From contig JAEWJZ010000029.1 in assembly GCA_023386315.1 (NCBI GenBank), positions 1 to 64,000 on the forward strand: a DNA stretch of 64,000 bases. Reading direction: 5' to 3'. Below, piece by piece: positions 8,373 through 17,290 of the stretch. The notes under the pieces were generated by a model. It ran no database searches. It saw only the letters and a list, made by a program, of their open reading frames with translations, and had not been told where the DNA came from. The translations under genes were made by a program, and so were the position numbers. The stretch is from Bacillota bacterium (GTDB taxonomy: Bacteria; Bacillota; Clostridia; Lachnospirales; Lachnospiraceae). Numbering within the stretch: the stretch's first letter is position 1; the number at the start of each line of letters is the position of its first letter.

Positions 8373-9271
8373 TCAATTTAGTGAAAAAGCGGCTCAGAAG
8401 AACCATGATGTTTTTAAATGCCCAGAAACCGGGACTTATTAAGGATCCTTATATTTATAGACCGGACAGTATCATGCTGGATTTAGAGGATGCGGTTGCA
8501 GAAAATCAGAAAGATGCTGCCAGATTTTCCTTGTACCACGCTCTGAAAGAGATTGATTACAGAGGGTGTGAACGTGTGGTTCGGATTAACGGACTGGATA
8601 CGCCATACTGGCAGGAAGATATCCGCTGTGCAGTAGCCGGTGGGTGTGATGCCATTCGTATTCCCAAAACGGAATGCCCAAACGATATTCACAGGGTGGA
8701 AGAAGAAATTATAAAGGCAGAAAAGGATTTTGGGATGCCGGAAGGCAGAGTCCTTATTATGGCAGCTATCGAATCAGCAAGAGGTGTCATGAAGGCTCTG
8801 GATATCTGCGAAGCATCGGAACGTCTCTTTGGAATCGCTTTGTCAGGAGGAGATTATACCAAAGACCTGCAGACCCGTATTACGGGAACCGGAATTGAGC
8901 TGATGGGAGCCAGACAGAATTTAATCATTGCAGCAAGGGCGGCAAAGGTACAGTGCTTTGACACGGTATATACCGACCTTGATGATATGGAAGGCTTCCA
9001 AAAGGATGTGGAAACAATTCATCTCATGGGCTTTGACGGCAAGTCGATCATCAATCCACGCCAGATCCCTGTTGTTCATGAAATCTTTACTCCTTCCGGA
9101 AAGGATATTATCTTTGCGGAAAAAGTGGTGAAAGAGATCGAAGAGAAGAAGAAAATGGGTATCGGTGTATTTACAGTGGATGGAAAGATGATTGATATTG
9201 CATTCTATGACGGAGCAAGGAGAACCATTGAACTGGCTAAGGCTTCCGGCGTATATAAAGGAGATTTATAA
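8369..9271 (+). CDS. citE: Citrate lyase beta subunit CitE
   Basis: Citryl-ACP lyase subunit: splits citryl-thioester into oxaloacetate and acetyl-ACP. The TIM-barrel family motifs are present: RTMMFLNAQKPG, DSIMLDLEDAVAENQKDAAR, RINGLDTP and FDGKSIINPRQI. The frame is open slightly upstream, but the start at 8369 overlaps the citD stop by ATGA and gives 300 residues, as expected. citF follows after a single base, with the ribosome site inside the citE end. Confidence 0.96.
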   Translation: MINLVKKRLRRTMMFLNAQKPGLIKDPYIYRPDSIMLDLEDAVAENQKDAARFSLYHALKEIDYRGCERVVRINGLDTPYWQEDIRCAVAGGCDAIRIPKTECPNDIHRVEEEIIKAEKDFGMPEGRVLIMAAIESARGVMKALDICEASERLFGIALSGGDYTKDLQTRITGTGIELMGARQNLIIAARAAKVQCFDTVYTDLDDMEGFQKDVETIHLMGFDGKSIINPRQIPVVHEIFTPSGKDIIFAEKVVKEIEEKKKMGIGVFTVDGKMIDIAFYDGARRTIELAKASGVYKGDL

Positions 9272-9272
9272 G

Positions 9273-10835
9273 ATGATCAATGCAGTAGGAAGAGAGATTC
9301 CGGAAGAAATCTTAAAAATAACAGGAAAAGAACCATTTAAGGGAAATCATTATTTTGACGGCTATGAATATAAGAAGGATGGTCCGTCTACCAGATGTGT
9401 CATCAATTCAGAAGGAAGCAAGCTTGTGGAGAACATTCATGAGGTGCTGGTAAAATGCGGCATTCAGGATGGAATGACACTGGGCTTTCACCACCATTTC
9501 CGTGATGGGGATTATGTAGTTAACATGGTTATGGAAGAAATTCACAACATGGGGATTAAGGACATTACCATCTGTGCCAGCTCTCTGGGAAAAGCACATG
9601 ATAAGCTGGTGGAATTCATAGAAGACGGAACAATTACAAACATTCAGTCTTCCGGAGTGAGAGGAAAAATCGGACGTGCCATTTCAGAAGGAAAACTGAA
9701 AGGACTGGCTGTCATGCGTTCCCACGGCGGAAGAGTACGTGCCATAGAGACTGGGGAAGTGAGAATTGATATTGCATTTATCGGGTCTCCTACCTGCGAT
9801 GATTACGGCAACTGCCGGGGAATCGGCGGAAAGTCTGACTGCGGCGTACTTTCCTACTCCATGGTTGATGCGGATTATGCGGATAAGGTGGTTGCCGTCA
9901 CGGACTGTCTGGTTCCATTTCCAAACTTTCCTGCCCATATTTCCATGACAAAGGTGGATTATGTGGTTGTGGTTGATCAGATCGGAAACCCGGATAAAAT
10001 CGCTACAGGAGCTGCAAAACCCACCACAGATATGAGAAAGCTGATGATGGCGGATTACTGTACCCAGTTTGTGGTAAACACCCCTTATTTCAAAGACGGA
10101 TTTTCTTATCAGACAGGTGTTGGCGGCGCTTCCATCGCTTCTACCATTTCTCTTTCCAGAATCATGAAGGAGAGAAATATACGAATGAAGTTCGGCGTGG
10201 GAGGCTTAACAAAGCCCATGTGTGATCTTTTGGAGAACAACCAGGTAGACGCACTGTTAGATACCCAGGATTTTGATTTGAATGCAGTTGAGTCTGTAAT
10301 TAATCCCAGACATTTCCGCATCAGCGCCGGTGAATATGCTGACCCATTTAACAAAGGAGCAGTCGTAAATAAGCTGGATTTTGTAATACTGGCAGCATTG
10401 GAAGTAGATGTGAATTTTAACTGTAACGTTGTGGTTGGATCCGACGGCATTATTACCGGTGCCCAGGGAGGACATCCGGATACAGCGGCCGGTGCAAAAT
10501 GTACCATCGTGATTGCACCTCTTCTTCAGGGAAGAATTCCGGCCATCTGTACCGATGTAACAACGGTCACTACTCCGGGAGAATCCATTGACGTGGTAAT
10601 TACTGATTACGGTATTGCAATTAATCCCAGAAGACAGGATTTAATTGACTGCATGAAGAATGTGGATCTTCCGTTTAAAACCATTGAAGAACTGCGGGAT
10701 ATCGCATATTCTATCGTGGGAGAGCCGGAACGGGTGCAGTTTGATGATAAAGTAGTGGGTATCATTGAAAGCCGTGATGGTACGGTAATGGATGTTGTCC
10801 GTAAGATTAAAAAATTTGAATTTTCGGGAGAATAG
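9273..10835 (+). CDS. citF: Citrate lyase alpha subunit CitF
   Basis: Citrate:acetyl-ACP transferase subunit, which exchanges acetyl for citrate on CitD. The whole 520-residue chain follows the family, with GMTLGFHHHFRDGD, IGSPTCDDYGNCRG, GSDGIITGAQGGHPDTA and ITDYGIAINPRRQDL. The open frame extends upstream into citE, but the ATG at 9273 follows AAGGAG at 9258-9263. citG starts three bases after the stop. Confidence 0.96.
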   Translation: MINAVGREIPEEILKITGKEPFKGNHYFDGYEYKKDGPSTRCVINSEGSKLVENIHEVLVKCGIQDGMTLGFHHHFRDGDYVVNMVMEEIHNMGIKDITICASSLGKAHDKLVEFIEDGTITNIQSSGVRGKIGRAISEGKLKGLAVMRSHGGRVRAIETGEVRIDIAFIGSPTCDDYGNCRGIGGKSDCGVLSYSMVDADYADKVVAVTDCLVPFPNFPAHISMTKVDYVVVVDQIGNPDKIATGAAKPTTDMRKLMMADYCTQFVVNTPYFKDGFSYQTGVGGASIASTISLSRIMKERNIRMKFGVGGLTKPMCDLLENNQVDALLDTQDFDLNAVESVINPRHFRISAGEYADPFNKGAVVNKLDFVILAALEVDVNFNCNVVVGSDGIITGAQGGHPDTAAGAKCTIVIAPLLQGRIPAICTDVTTVTTPGESIDVVITDYGIAINPRRQDLIDCMKNVDLPFKTIEELRDIAYSIVGEPERVQFDDKVVGIIESRDGTVMDVVRKIKKFEFSGE

Positions 10836-10838
10836 ACA

Positions 10839-11807
10839 ATGCAAAGCAGGTCTTGTGTGAATGTGCCGTCAAGAGAGGAAGAAGCTGCATATCGTATTGG
10901 AAATATGGCGTACCGTGCGCTGCTTGAGGAGGTCTATACTCTTCCCAAGCCGGGGCTGGTAGATCCTTATTCCAATGGGGCCCATACGGATATGAATGTG
11001 GTCTCTTTTGAGCGGAGCGCCAAGGCCCTGAAGCCTTATTTTGTCACAATGGCTCTGGAGGGGGAGAGGTTGTGGGAAGCGCCCCCTGTGTTATTTGAAA
11101 CCATTCGCAGGATCGGAATTCTGGCGGAACGGGCCATGTATCAGGCGACTGGAGGAGTGAATACACACAAGGGGCTGGTCTTTCATCTGGGAATATTATG
11201 CGGGGCAGCAGGAGCCTGCCACCGCTCTTTCGGAAGGGTTACCTTAAAACAGCTCATGGAGATGGAACAGGCAATGGTCAGAAATGTGCTGGTGAAAGAA
11301 GTACAGAACATGGAGACCTTTGTTTCAAAAGGTGAAAAGAACCTTCAAAAGTATGGTCTGACCGGTGCAAGAGGAGAGGCCATAAGCGGTTATTCCTCTG
11401 TATTTAAAATTTCACTGCCTGTGATGACCATGGGTCTTTCTAATGGTCAGGAGTGGAACCGTATCAAGCTGGAAACTTTGTTCCATCTTATGAGCCAGGT
11501 GGATGATTCCAATATTCTTTCCAGGCATAATCCAGCGGTTTTAAACCAGGTAAAAAAAATCGCCGCAGAATTTTTAAAAGCCGGCGGTGCCTACCGGAAA
11601 GAAAGCATTCATTTATTAAAAGAATTGGACAAATGGTTTGTGAAAAAGAATATCAGTGCAGGAGGAAGTGCGGATCTTCTTGCTGTCACCATATTTCTCA
11701 CACTGTTAACCGGAGAGTGGGGAGGACTTTATGGAATTCATGAGACTGGAAGGCAGGCCCTTTCGGGGGAAAGAGCTGGAGCGTCTGAAGGAGTTTCTTG
11801 CCTGTAA
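10839..11807 (+). CDS. citG: Triphosphoribosyl-dephospho-CoA synthase CitG
   Basis: Makes the prosthetic-group precursor from ATP and dephospho-CoA for loading on CitD by CitX. Recognisable segments are LLEEVYTLPKPGLVDPYSNGAHTDMN, ATGGVNTHKGLVFHLGIL, GARGEAISGYSSVF and VDDSNILSRHN, which carry the conserved acidic and histidine residues of the family. At 322 residues it is a stand-alone CitG, not a CitXG fusion. Its last 77 bases overlap citC in another frame, which is longer than the usual coupling overlap. Confidence 0.93.
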   Translation: MQSRSCVNVPSREEEAAYRIGNMAYRALLEEVYTLPKPGLVDPYSNGAHTDMNVVSFERSAKALKPYFVTMALEGERLWEAPPVLFETIRRIGILAERAMYQATGGVNTHKGLVFHLGILCGAAGACHRSFGRVTLKQLMEMEQAMVRNVLVKEVQNMETFVSKGEKNLQKYGLTGARGEAISGYSSVFKISLPVMTMGLSNGQEWNRIKLETLFHLMSQVDDSNILSRHNPAVLNQVKKIAAEFLKAGGAYRKESIHLLKELDKWFVKKNISAGGSADLLAVTIFLTLLTGEWGGLYGIHETGRQALSGERAGASEGVSCL

Positions 11808-12756
11808 TCATCTGGATTACGATCAGGAAATTGAGTATACCATATGCCTTTTAGATGAAAACTACCAGATTGCGGCAACAGGTTCTGCTCATGACAATGT
11901 GTTAAAATGCATTGCTGTGGATCAGGATGCAAGAGGTTTTGGACTGGCGGCAACCATTGTTTCCGCACTGGTTCAGTATGAATTTGAAAAGGGAAGGTCC
12001 CATATACTCCTTTACACCAAACCGGAGAATGAGGAAATGTTTGAAAATCTGGGATTCTATGGCGTCTTAAAGACCGGAGAAATTCTTTTTATGGAGAACC
12101 GGAAAGATGGCTTTTTACAGTTTATCCGCCGTTTAAAAGAGGAGTCTCCGAAAGAAGCACTGTTTCCCGGCCCGGTAATCGGCTGTATGATAGTAAACTG
12201 CAATCCCTTTACCAATGGACACCGGTATCTGGTGGAGCAGGCACTGAATCACTGTGATTATCTTCATGTGCTTGTTTTATCCGATGACAGGAGCTTTTTT
12301 AACGCAGAGGACCGTTATCAGCTGGTAAAAGAAGGCGTCCAGGATTTATCCCGGGTTATCGTTCACCGGTCATCAGATTTCGTTATCTCCGCAGCTACGT
12401 TTCCCACCTATTTCATTAAGGAGAAAGCCCAGGCTCAAAAGGCTAACTGCCTTCTGGATCTGACTCTATTTGCACGCCGCATCGCTCCGGAACTGGGAAT
12501 TACAAAGCGTTTTGTGGGGACCGAGCCAAACTGTGCCATAACAGGTCAGTACAATGAAGAAATGAAACAGATTCTGCCCCAATATGGAATCCAGGTTATG
12601 GAATTTGGAAGAAAAGAGATCAAAGGAACTCCAGTCAGTGCGTCTTTGGTGAGAGCCTGGTATGAAAAAGGTGATTTTAAACATATTAAGGACGTGGTGC
12701 CTGAAACCACTCTTAACTATCTGATAAATAAAAAAAGCCAGAGGCCTAAGGGATAA
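11731..12756 (+). CDS. citC: [Citrate (pro-3S)-lyase] ligase CitC
   Basis: Acetylates the prosthetic arm of CitD with acetate and ATP, switching citrate lyase on. It has an N-terminal GNAT-like domain (about residues 5-115; AVDQDARGFGLAATIVSALVQY) and a C-terminal nucleotidyltransferase domain with CNPFTNGHRYLVEQAL, where the TNGH tetrapeptide is the HxGH-type motif. The length of 341 residues is usual. GGGGAGG lies 7 bases ahead of the ATG, well inside citG. The gene ends in a hairpin shared with the convergent response regulator, whose stop overlaps by 11 bases. Confidence 0.93.
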   Translation: MEFMRLEGRPFRGKELERLKEFLACNHLDYDQEIEYTICLLDENYQIAATGSAHDNVLKCIAVDQDARGFGLAATIVSALVQYEFEKGRSHILLYTKPENEEMFENLGFYGVLKTGEILFMENRKDGFLQFIRRLKEESPKEALFPGPVIGCMIVNCNPFTNGHRYLVEQALNHCDYLHVLVLSDDRSFFNAEDRYQLVKEGVQDLSRVIVHRSSDFVISAATFPTYFIKEKAQAQKANCLLDLTLFARRIAPELGITKRFVGTEPNCAITGQYNEEMKQILPQYGIQVMEFGRKEIKGTPVSASLVRAWYEKGDFKHIKDVVPETTLNYLINKKSQRPKG

Positions 12757-12776
12757 ACCGGTATCCCAGACCTCTG
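12728..12776 (-). terminator. Terminator of the response regulator gene inside the citC 3' end
   Basis: On the minus strand CAGAGG...GGGAT...ATCCC...CCTCTG forms a stem with an internal loop and is followed by GCTTTTTTTATTT. The hairpin spans both stop codons of the convergent pair. Confidence 0.7.
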
Positions 12777-13432
12777 ACAGTTACAATATGGGCCGGCTTC
12801 TGCCGGTCCTCTTCGATTTTACTCCGGAGACGATTGATATAAACCATAATGGCATTATCGTCAACTGCAACACTGTTGCCCCATACGTGCTCATAGATCA
12901 TCTCTTTTGTGTAGACCTGCCCTGGATGCTTTAAAAACAGAAGCATAAGACTGCTTTCCTTTGAAGAGAGAATGATCTCTTCCCCCTTGTTGTAAAAACG
13001 CATGGTGGAAGTGTTATAGGAAAAGGGACCGCATTCCAGAATATCGGAACTGTCCAGTACCTGATTCTTGTAGCGCCTTATGAGCGCCTTAACCTTGGCG
13101 CCTAATACAAGAGGGCGGAAAGGCTTGGTGATATAATCATCGGCTCCCAGAGACAGACCATATAAGGAATCGTAGTCCTCGTTCCGACCGCTGATAATCA
13201 TAACAGGCGTCTGTATTCCCTGGCTTCGAAGCTTCTTAATCACTTCAAAGCCTTCCATATCTCCCAGCATGACATCCATAAGGATCATATCATAGGTATG
13301 ATTTTTTAAACAGTTAAGAGCAGCAAGGCCGCTGTCTGCCAGAGTAGTTTCCAAATCATTGCTGTGCATGACTTTTTCCAACAGCTTTAAAATAGATGGA
13401 TCATCATCTACGATTAATACTTTATCAGACAT
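12746..13432 (-). CDS. OmpR-family response regulator
   Basis: A receiver domain (about residues 3-115) with acidic pocket D9-D10, phospho-acceptor Asp53 in MILMDVML and the late Lys in ITKPFRP, followed by a winged-helix DNA-binding domain (about 130-228; VDDNAIMVYINRLRSKIE, VRGLGYRF). The preferred start is the ATG at 13432 with GGGGGA upstream; a TTG lies four codons earlier. It is divergent from a hybrid sensor kinase and lies between the citrate lyase operon and a citrate transporter, so citrate-responsive control is likely. This is not the CitB type usual for citrate operons. Confidence 0.9.
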   Translation of the reverse strand: MSDKVLIVDDDPSILKLLEKVMHSNDLETTLADSGLAALNCLKNHTYDMILMDVMLGDMEGFEVIKKLRSQGIQTPVMIISGRNEDYDSLYGLSLGADDYITKPFRPLVLGAKVKALIRRYKNQVLDSSDILECGPFSYNTSTMRFYNKGEEIILSSKESSLMLLFLKHPGQVYTKEMIYEHVWGNSVAVDDNAIMVYINRLRSKIEEDRQKPAHIVTVRGLGYRFIP

Positions 13433-13477
13433 AGCTTCCCCCAAATGAAAATCATGTAGAATCTTATCGAAATATGT

Positions 13478-13493
13478 TATAATTTATTATAAT
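13478..13493 (+). promoter_or_regulatory. Paired -10 boxes in the divergent regulator/kinase region
   Basis: TATAAT occurs twice (13478-13483 and 13488-13493) in an A+T-rich 112-base gap between the two divergent genes. The -35 matches are poor, so the exact promoter is uncertain. Confidence 0.4.
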
Positions 13494-13544
13494 ATTAATA
13501 ATTGAACAAGTCAATGAGGAAGAAGAAAACGAGGAGCTTAAATC

Positions 13545-15719
13545 ATGAAGAAAATAAAGGAAATTAGAAATTATACCGGAATATTTATCTGCTGCGCGAT
13601 GGCAGCCGTTCTGATTATTTTCTGCTTCCTTGTTTTTGGAATCTGGAAGGAATATAAGGATGCTATTATTAACAATCAGAAGAAGCAGATGCTGTTAACA
13701 ACCCAGAGCATGGGAGAGAATCTAAAAGTCTTTATTGAAGGTTATCAGTCAGATTTAAGTACGATTTATGATATTATGGAGGAAAATTACAAAAAAACAG
13801 GAACCAGGGACTGGAGTATTATCGGGGAATATGTTTCCAATCATAAACGGTTTGTCTATGATGTGATTGTGGAAGATACTTCGGGGAATTTAATAAAGAG
13901 CATGAAAGGCTATGGTGTGGAGGAAACCTACTCGGTCACTGCAATCAGCAAGTCGGAGCAGTTTCTTCAGTGCAAACTGGAAAATGGTGATCTTTATCTG
14001 GTGTTAAAGCGCAACTTACCTGACATCGGGTCCATTTCCATTGTCATTAATGAAAGAAGCTATTATAAGTCACTGGTTTCCAATATCCGTCTGGGAACCA
14101 ATGGATATGTTGTTATAAAAGATTCTTCGGGCATCATTCTGGCCCATCCCCAGGAGAAGCAGTGGGGAATTAATGTAATCTCCGGCAGGAAAGAGATGTT
14201 TCCGGGCGTGGATTTAAGCAGCCTGGAGCAGATGATAGACAAACAGAACCGGGGGGAAGAAGGAGTTTCTGAGTATTATTCTTATTGGTGGGTGGATCCG
14301 GGGGTCCCGGAAGTAAAAAAGATCAGTGCCTATTCACCGGCACATATCGGAGACGGATTCCTGGTCGTCAGTGCGGTGATTGATTACAATGATATCTATA
14401 TACCAGTGGCAGCCGGATTTTTTAAACTTGGACTTGTTTTTTTCTGTGCAATGGCAATTGTTCTGGGTCTGGTTATTTATATCGGAGATTTAAGGGTCCA
14501 GAAACGAAAGGATACAGAGGAAATTGCGTATTTGCTGGAACTGAATAAAATATTGGAAGAGATTCATCAGAGCGAGGAAACAATTGCCCACCAGCAAAGG
14601 CTTCAGATTATGGGAACCATGACAGGGGGGATCGCCCATGAATTTAACAATCTTCTGACTCCCATTATGGGGTATGCAGAGCTTCTCATGATGGAGCTGC
14701 CTGAGCGGTCAGAGAACTATGACAACGCCTCGGAAATTTATGAGGCTTCGGCTAAAGCAAAGGAAATTATCCAGCAGATCTCATCATTAAGCAGAAAAAA
14801 TATGGAAACCGCCTTTAAAAATCTTCATGGGGAAAAGGTGCTTAAACGGGCGATTAAGATGGTTAGCTCTGTCTGCCCTACCAATATACATCTAAAGGAA
14901 ACCATTACCCTTCAGGAAGAGTGTTTTCTGGGCAATGAAACCCAGCTGAACCAGGTAATATTGAATATCTGCGTCAATGCCATTCAGGCAATTGGACATA
15001 AAGAAGGAACCATAACCATATCCTGCCAGACGGTGAACCGGGAGGAGCTGGCACAGTATAAGCTTTCCACGCTGCCGGAGGGCTGGGATCATTATATCCG
15101 GATTGATGTGGAAGATGATGGAGAGGGAATGAGCGATGAGGTGCTCAAACAGATATTTGATCCGTTTTTCACCACGAAGAAAAACGGCAAAGGGACAGGA
15201 CTTGGCCTGTCTTTAGTGGAGCAGATTATTCACTCCCATAAAGGATATGTGTTTGCAGAAAGTACCCTGGGAAAAGGCAGTATCTTTCATCTGTACCTTC
15301 CGGTTAATGAGCAGAAGGAGCGGGAGGAACAGATCCAGCTGGGGGACGGGGGACCGGTTCTTCCCATTATGATAGTTGATGATAATCCAAAAGTTTTACG
15401 GCTTTTGGAGAAAAACTTCAGCAGGCTGAATGTTCCTCTTATCTCCTGCATGGATTTTGAGGAGGCAAGAAGAGTTTTAAAAGAGCGGGAAGTGGACGCG
15501 GTTGTAACAGAGCAGTATGTAAGGGGAAAAAGCGGGGTGGATTTCTGTATGTCCTTACAGGGACCATATCCGGGGGTGATCCGCATTCTTATGACTGACC
15601 GGGTGACAAAAGAGCTTGTGGAGGCAAAGAAGCGGAGAATGATTGACGAATACATTGATAAACCGGTTTCAGATTCGTCTATTTTAAAAGCAGTAAAGAA
15701 TTTCAGGGATTTATATTAA
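13545..15719 (+). CDS. Membrane hybrid sensor histidine kinase with a Glu-bearing receiver
   Basis: A 724-residue sensor. Helix one (about residues 13-33) and helix two (about 286-311) flank a large extracytoplasmic domain, probably a Cache fold (RLGTNGYVVIKDSSGIILAHP). The kinase core follows: H-box His365 in GGIAHEFNNLLTPIMGYAELL, N box LNQVILNICVNAIQAI, G boxes VEDDGEGM and GKGTGLGLSLV. The C-terminal receiver (about 606-720) keeps D612-D613 and Lys706, but the phospho-acceptor position is Glu656 (DAVVTEQYV), so phosphorylation there is doubtful. It probably senses citrate or a related acid, given its neighbours, and may partner with the divergent regulator. Confidence 0.85.
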   Translation: MKKIKEIRNYTGIFICCAMAAVLIIFCFLVFGIWKEYKDAIINNQKKQMLLTTQSMGENLKVFIEGYQSDLSTIYDIMEENYKKTGTRDWSIIGEYVSNHKRFVYDVIVEDTSGNLIKSMKGYGVEETYSVTAISKSEQFLQCKLENGDLYLVLKRNLPDIGSISIVINERSYYKSLVSNIRLGTNGYVVIKDSSGIILAHPQEKQWGINVISGRKEMFPGVDLSSLEQMIDKQNRGEEGVSEYYSYWWVDPGVPEVKKISAYSPAHIGDGFLVVSAVIDYNDIYIPVAAGFFKLGLVFFCAMAIVLGLVIYIGDLRVQKRKDTEEIAYLLELNKILEEIHQSEETIAHQQRLQIMGTMTGGIAHEFNNLLTPIMGYAELLMMELPERSENYDNASEIYEASAKAKEIIQQISSLSRKNMETAFKNLHGEKVLKRAIKMVSSVCPTNIHLKETITLQEECFLGNETQLNQVILNICVNAIQAIGHKEGTITISCQTVNREELAQYKLSTLPEGWDHYIRIDVEDDGEGMSDEVLKQIFDPFFTTKKNGKGTGLGLSLVEQIIHSHKGYVFAESTLGKGSIFHLYLPVNEQKEREEQIQLGDGGPVLPIMIVDDNPKVLRLLEKNFSRLNVPLISCMDFEEARRVLKEREVDAVVTEQYVRGKSGVDFCMSLQGPYPGVIRILMTDRVTKELVEAKKRRMIDEYIDKPVSDSSILKAVKNFRDLY

Positions 15720-15845
15720 ATCAAAAGTCTAATCTTAACAACTTTTAATTTTTCTCTTAAAGAAATGAAAGGGAGAAGATGTGAGGCTGTAAGGTTGGAC
15801 TTTTATAATTTCCTCATAAACAAAATATAGAGGAGGAAGAAAAAC

Positions 15846-17183
15846 ATGAATGAGACAATGCTTGCATTATTAGGATTTGCAACCATTATCATGATCATTG
15901 TTTTACTGCTGAGAAATGTTACTGTTCCGGCTCTGGCTTTCATCGGAGTATCCTGCGTCAGCGCGCTGATTCTGGTATTAACAGGAACCTTTACAGTCAC
16001 AGAAGTTGGGGATTTTATTAAGGCGGGGGTTGCTGATGTGCATTCCACTGCTGCACTGTTCATATTTTCCGTATTATTTTTCGGAATTATGTCGGATGCG
16101 GGTATGTTTGACAGCATCATCAATGCTTTAATGAAAAAAGTGGGGCATAATGTAATTGGTGTTGCATTTATGACCTGTATTATTGCCATGATTGGTCACC
16201 TGGACGGAGGCGGAGCTTCTACGTTCCTGATCACCATTCCGGCTATGCTTCCAATTTACAAAAAGCTGAAAATGCGTCCTACCACGCTGCTTTTAATCTG
16301 CGTAACAGCTATGGGCGTTATGAACTTGCTTCCATGGGGCGGACCTACCATGCGTGCTGCTTCTGTTCTTGGAATTGAAGCCAATGTGCTTTGGATGAAA
16401 ATTCTTCCCATGCAGGCAGTTGGTATCGCAATTGCATTATTTACCGCATTCTTCTGGGGCGTGGTGGAGAAAAAACGTGGTGCAGGAATCGACAGCACAC
16501 TGGAAATGGAAGATACAGATTTGCTGGAAGAAAGTGCTTCTACCAGTGAACTGGGTGATCTTGCAAGACCAAAGCTTTTATTCTTTAACATAGGTCTTAC
16601 CCTGCTTGTTATTTATTGTCTTGTATTTTTAAAGGTTCCATCTTACTTAACATTCATGGTGGGCTGTGTAATTGCACTTCTGGTTAACTATCCGGGAGCC
16701 AAACTGCAGAATAAGATTATTAAATCTCATTCCGGTCCTGCTCTTATGATGGCTTCAACTATTCTTGCCGCCGGTGTATTTTTAGGTGTGCTGGAGCAGA
16801 GTGAAATCATGAACCACATGGCAAATATTCTGGCCTCTTTCATTCCGCAGTCCATGGGTCGTTTTATGCCTATCATAATCGGCGTTTTATCCGTGCCGCT
16901 GACAATGCTTTTCTGTACGGATTCTTATTTCTACGGACTGCTCCCTGTTCTTATCAGTGTAGGAAACAGCTTTGGAGTAGATCCTGTTCATACGGCAATT
17001 GCCATGGTAGTATGCCGCAACTGTGCAACCTTTATCAGCCCGGTAGTTCCGGCCACTTTCCTTGGTGTCGGTCTTGCTGGTGTTGAGATTAAAGACCATA
17101 TAAAGAATTCTTTCTTATGGGTATGGGGCGTCAGCCTTGTGTGCCTGGTTGCCGGTTTGTTACTTGGTGTCATTACATTTTAA
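15846..17183 (+). CDS. CitMHS-family citrate/cation symporter
   Basis: A 445-residue membrane protein with about twelve hydrophobic helices. Family signatures include SDAGMFDSIINALMKKVG, IGHLDGGGASTFLITIPAMLPIYKKL, LPWGGPTMRAA and CRNCATFISPVVPATFLGVGLAGVEIKDH. CitMHS carriers take up citrate complexed with a divalent metal together with protons. The start follows a strong GAGGAGGAAG site. Placed directly after the sensor kinase and near citrate lyase, it would supply the substrate for fermentation. Metal preference (Mg or Ca type) cannot be read off. Confidence 0.92.
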   Translation: MNETMLALLGFATIIMIIVLLLRNVTVPALAFIGVSCVSALILVLTGTFTVTEVGDFIKAGVADVHSTAALFIFSVLFFGIMSDAGMFDSIINALMKKVGHNVIGVAFMTCIIAMIGHLDGGGASTFLITIPAMLPIYKKLKMRPTTLLLICVTAMGVMNLLPWGGPTMRAASVLGIEANVLWMKILPMQAVGIAIALFTAFFWGVVEKKRGAGIDSTLEMEDTDLLEESASTSELGDLARPKLLFFNIGLTLLVIYCLVFLKVPSYLTFMVGCVIALLVNYPGAKLQNKIIKSHSGPALMMASTILAAGVFLGVLEQSEIMNHMANILASFIPQSMGRFMPIIIGVLSVPLTMLFCTDSYFYGLLPVLISVGNSFGVDPVHTAIAMVVCRNCATFISPVVPATFLGVGLAGVEIKDHIKNSFLWVWGVSLVCLVAGLLLGVITF

Positions 17184-17197
17184 TCTCCTAAGAATAA

Positions 17198-17223
17198 CGG
17201 GGCTGCACATTGCGGCCCCGTTA
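17198..17223 (+). terminator. Hairpin after the citrate transporter
   Basis: AACGGGGCTGC pairs with GCGGCCCCGTT (one G-T pair) and is followed by a weak T tract. A second, stronger hairpin follows immediately. Confidence 0.6.
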
Positions 17224-17237
17224 GATTTTACTGTATT

Positions 17238-17287
17238 AAAAAATGCGTTCTGAGATGCTGTGCTTTGGCAGTCAGAACGCATTTTTT
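17238..17287. terminator. Bidirectional terminator between citrate transporter and carbonic anhydrase
   Basis: A perfect 16-bp stem: AAAAAATGCGTTCTGA (17238-17253) with its complement at 17272-17287. The A and T runs lie at the stem base, so it works on either strand for the convergent genes. Confidence 0.9.
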
Positions 17288-17290
17288 ATT

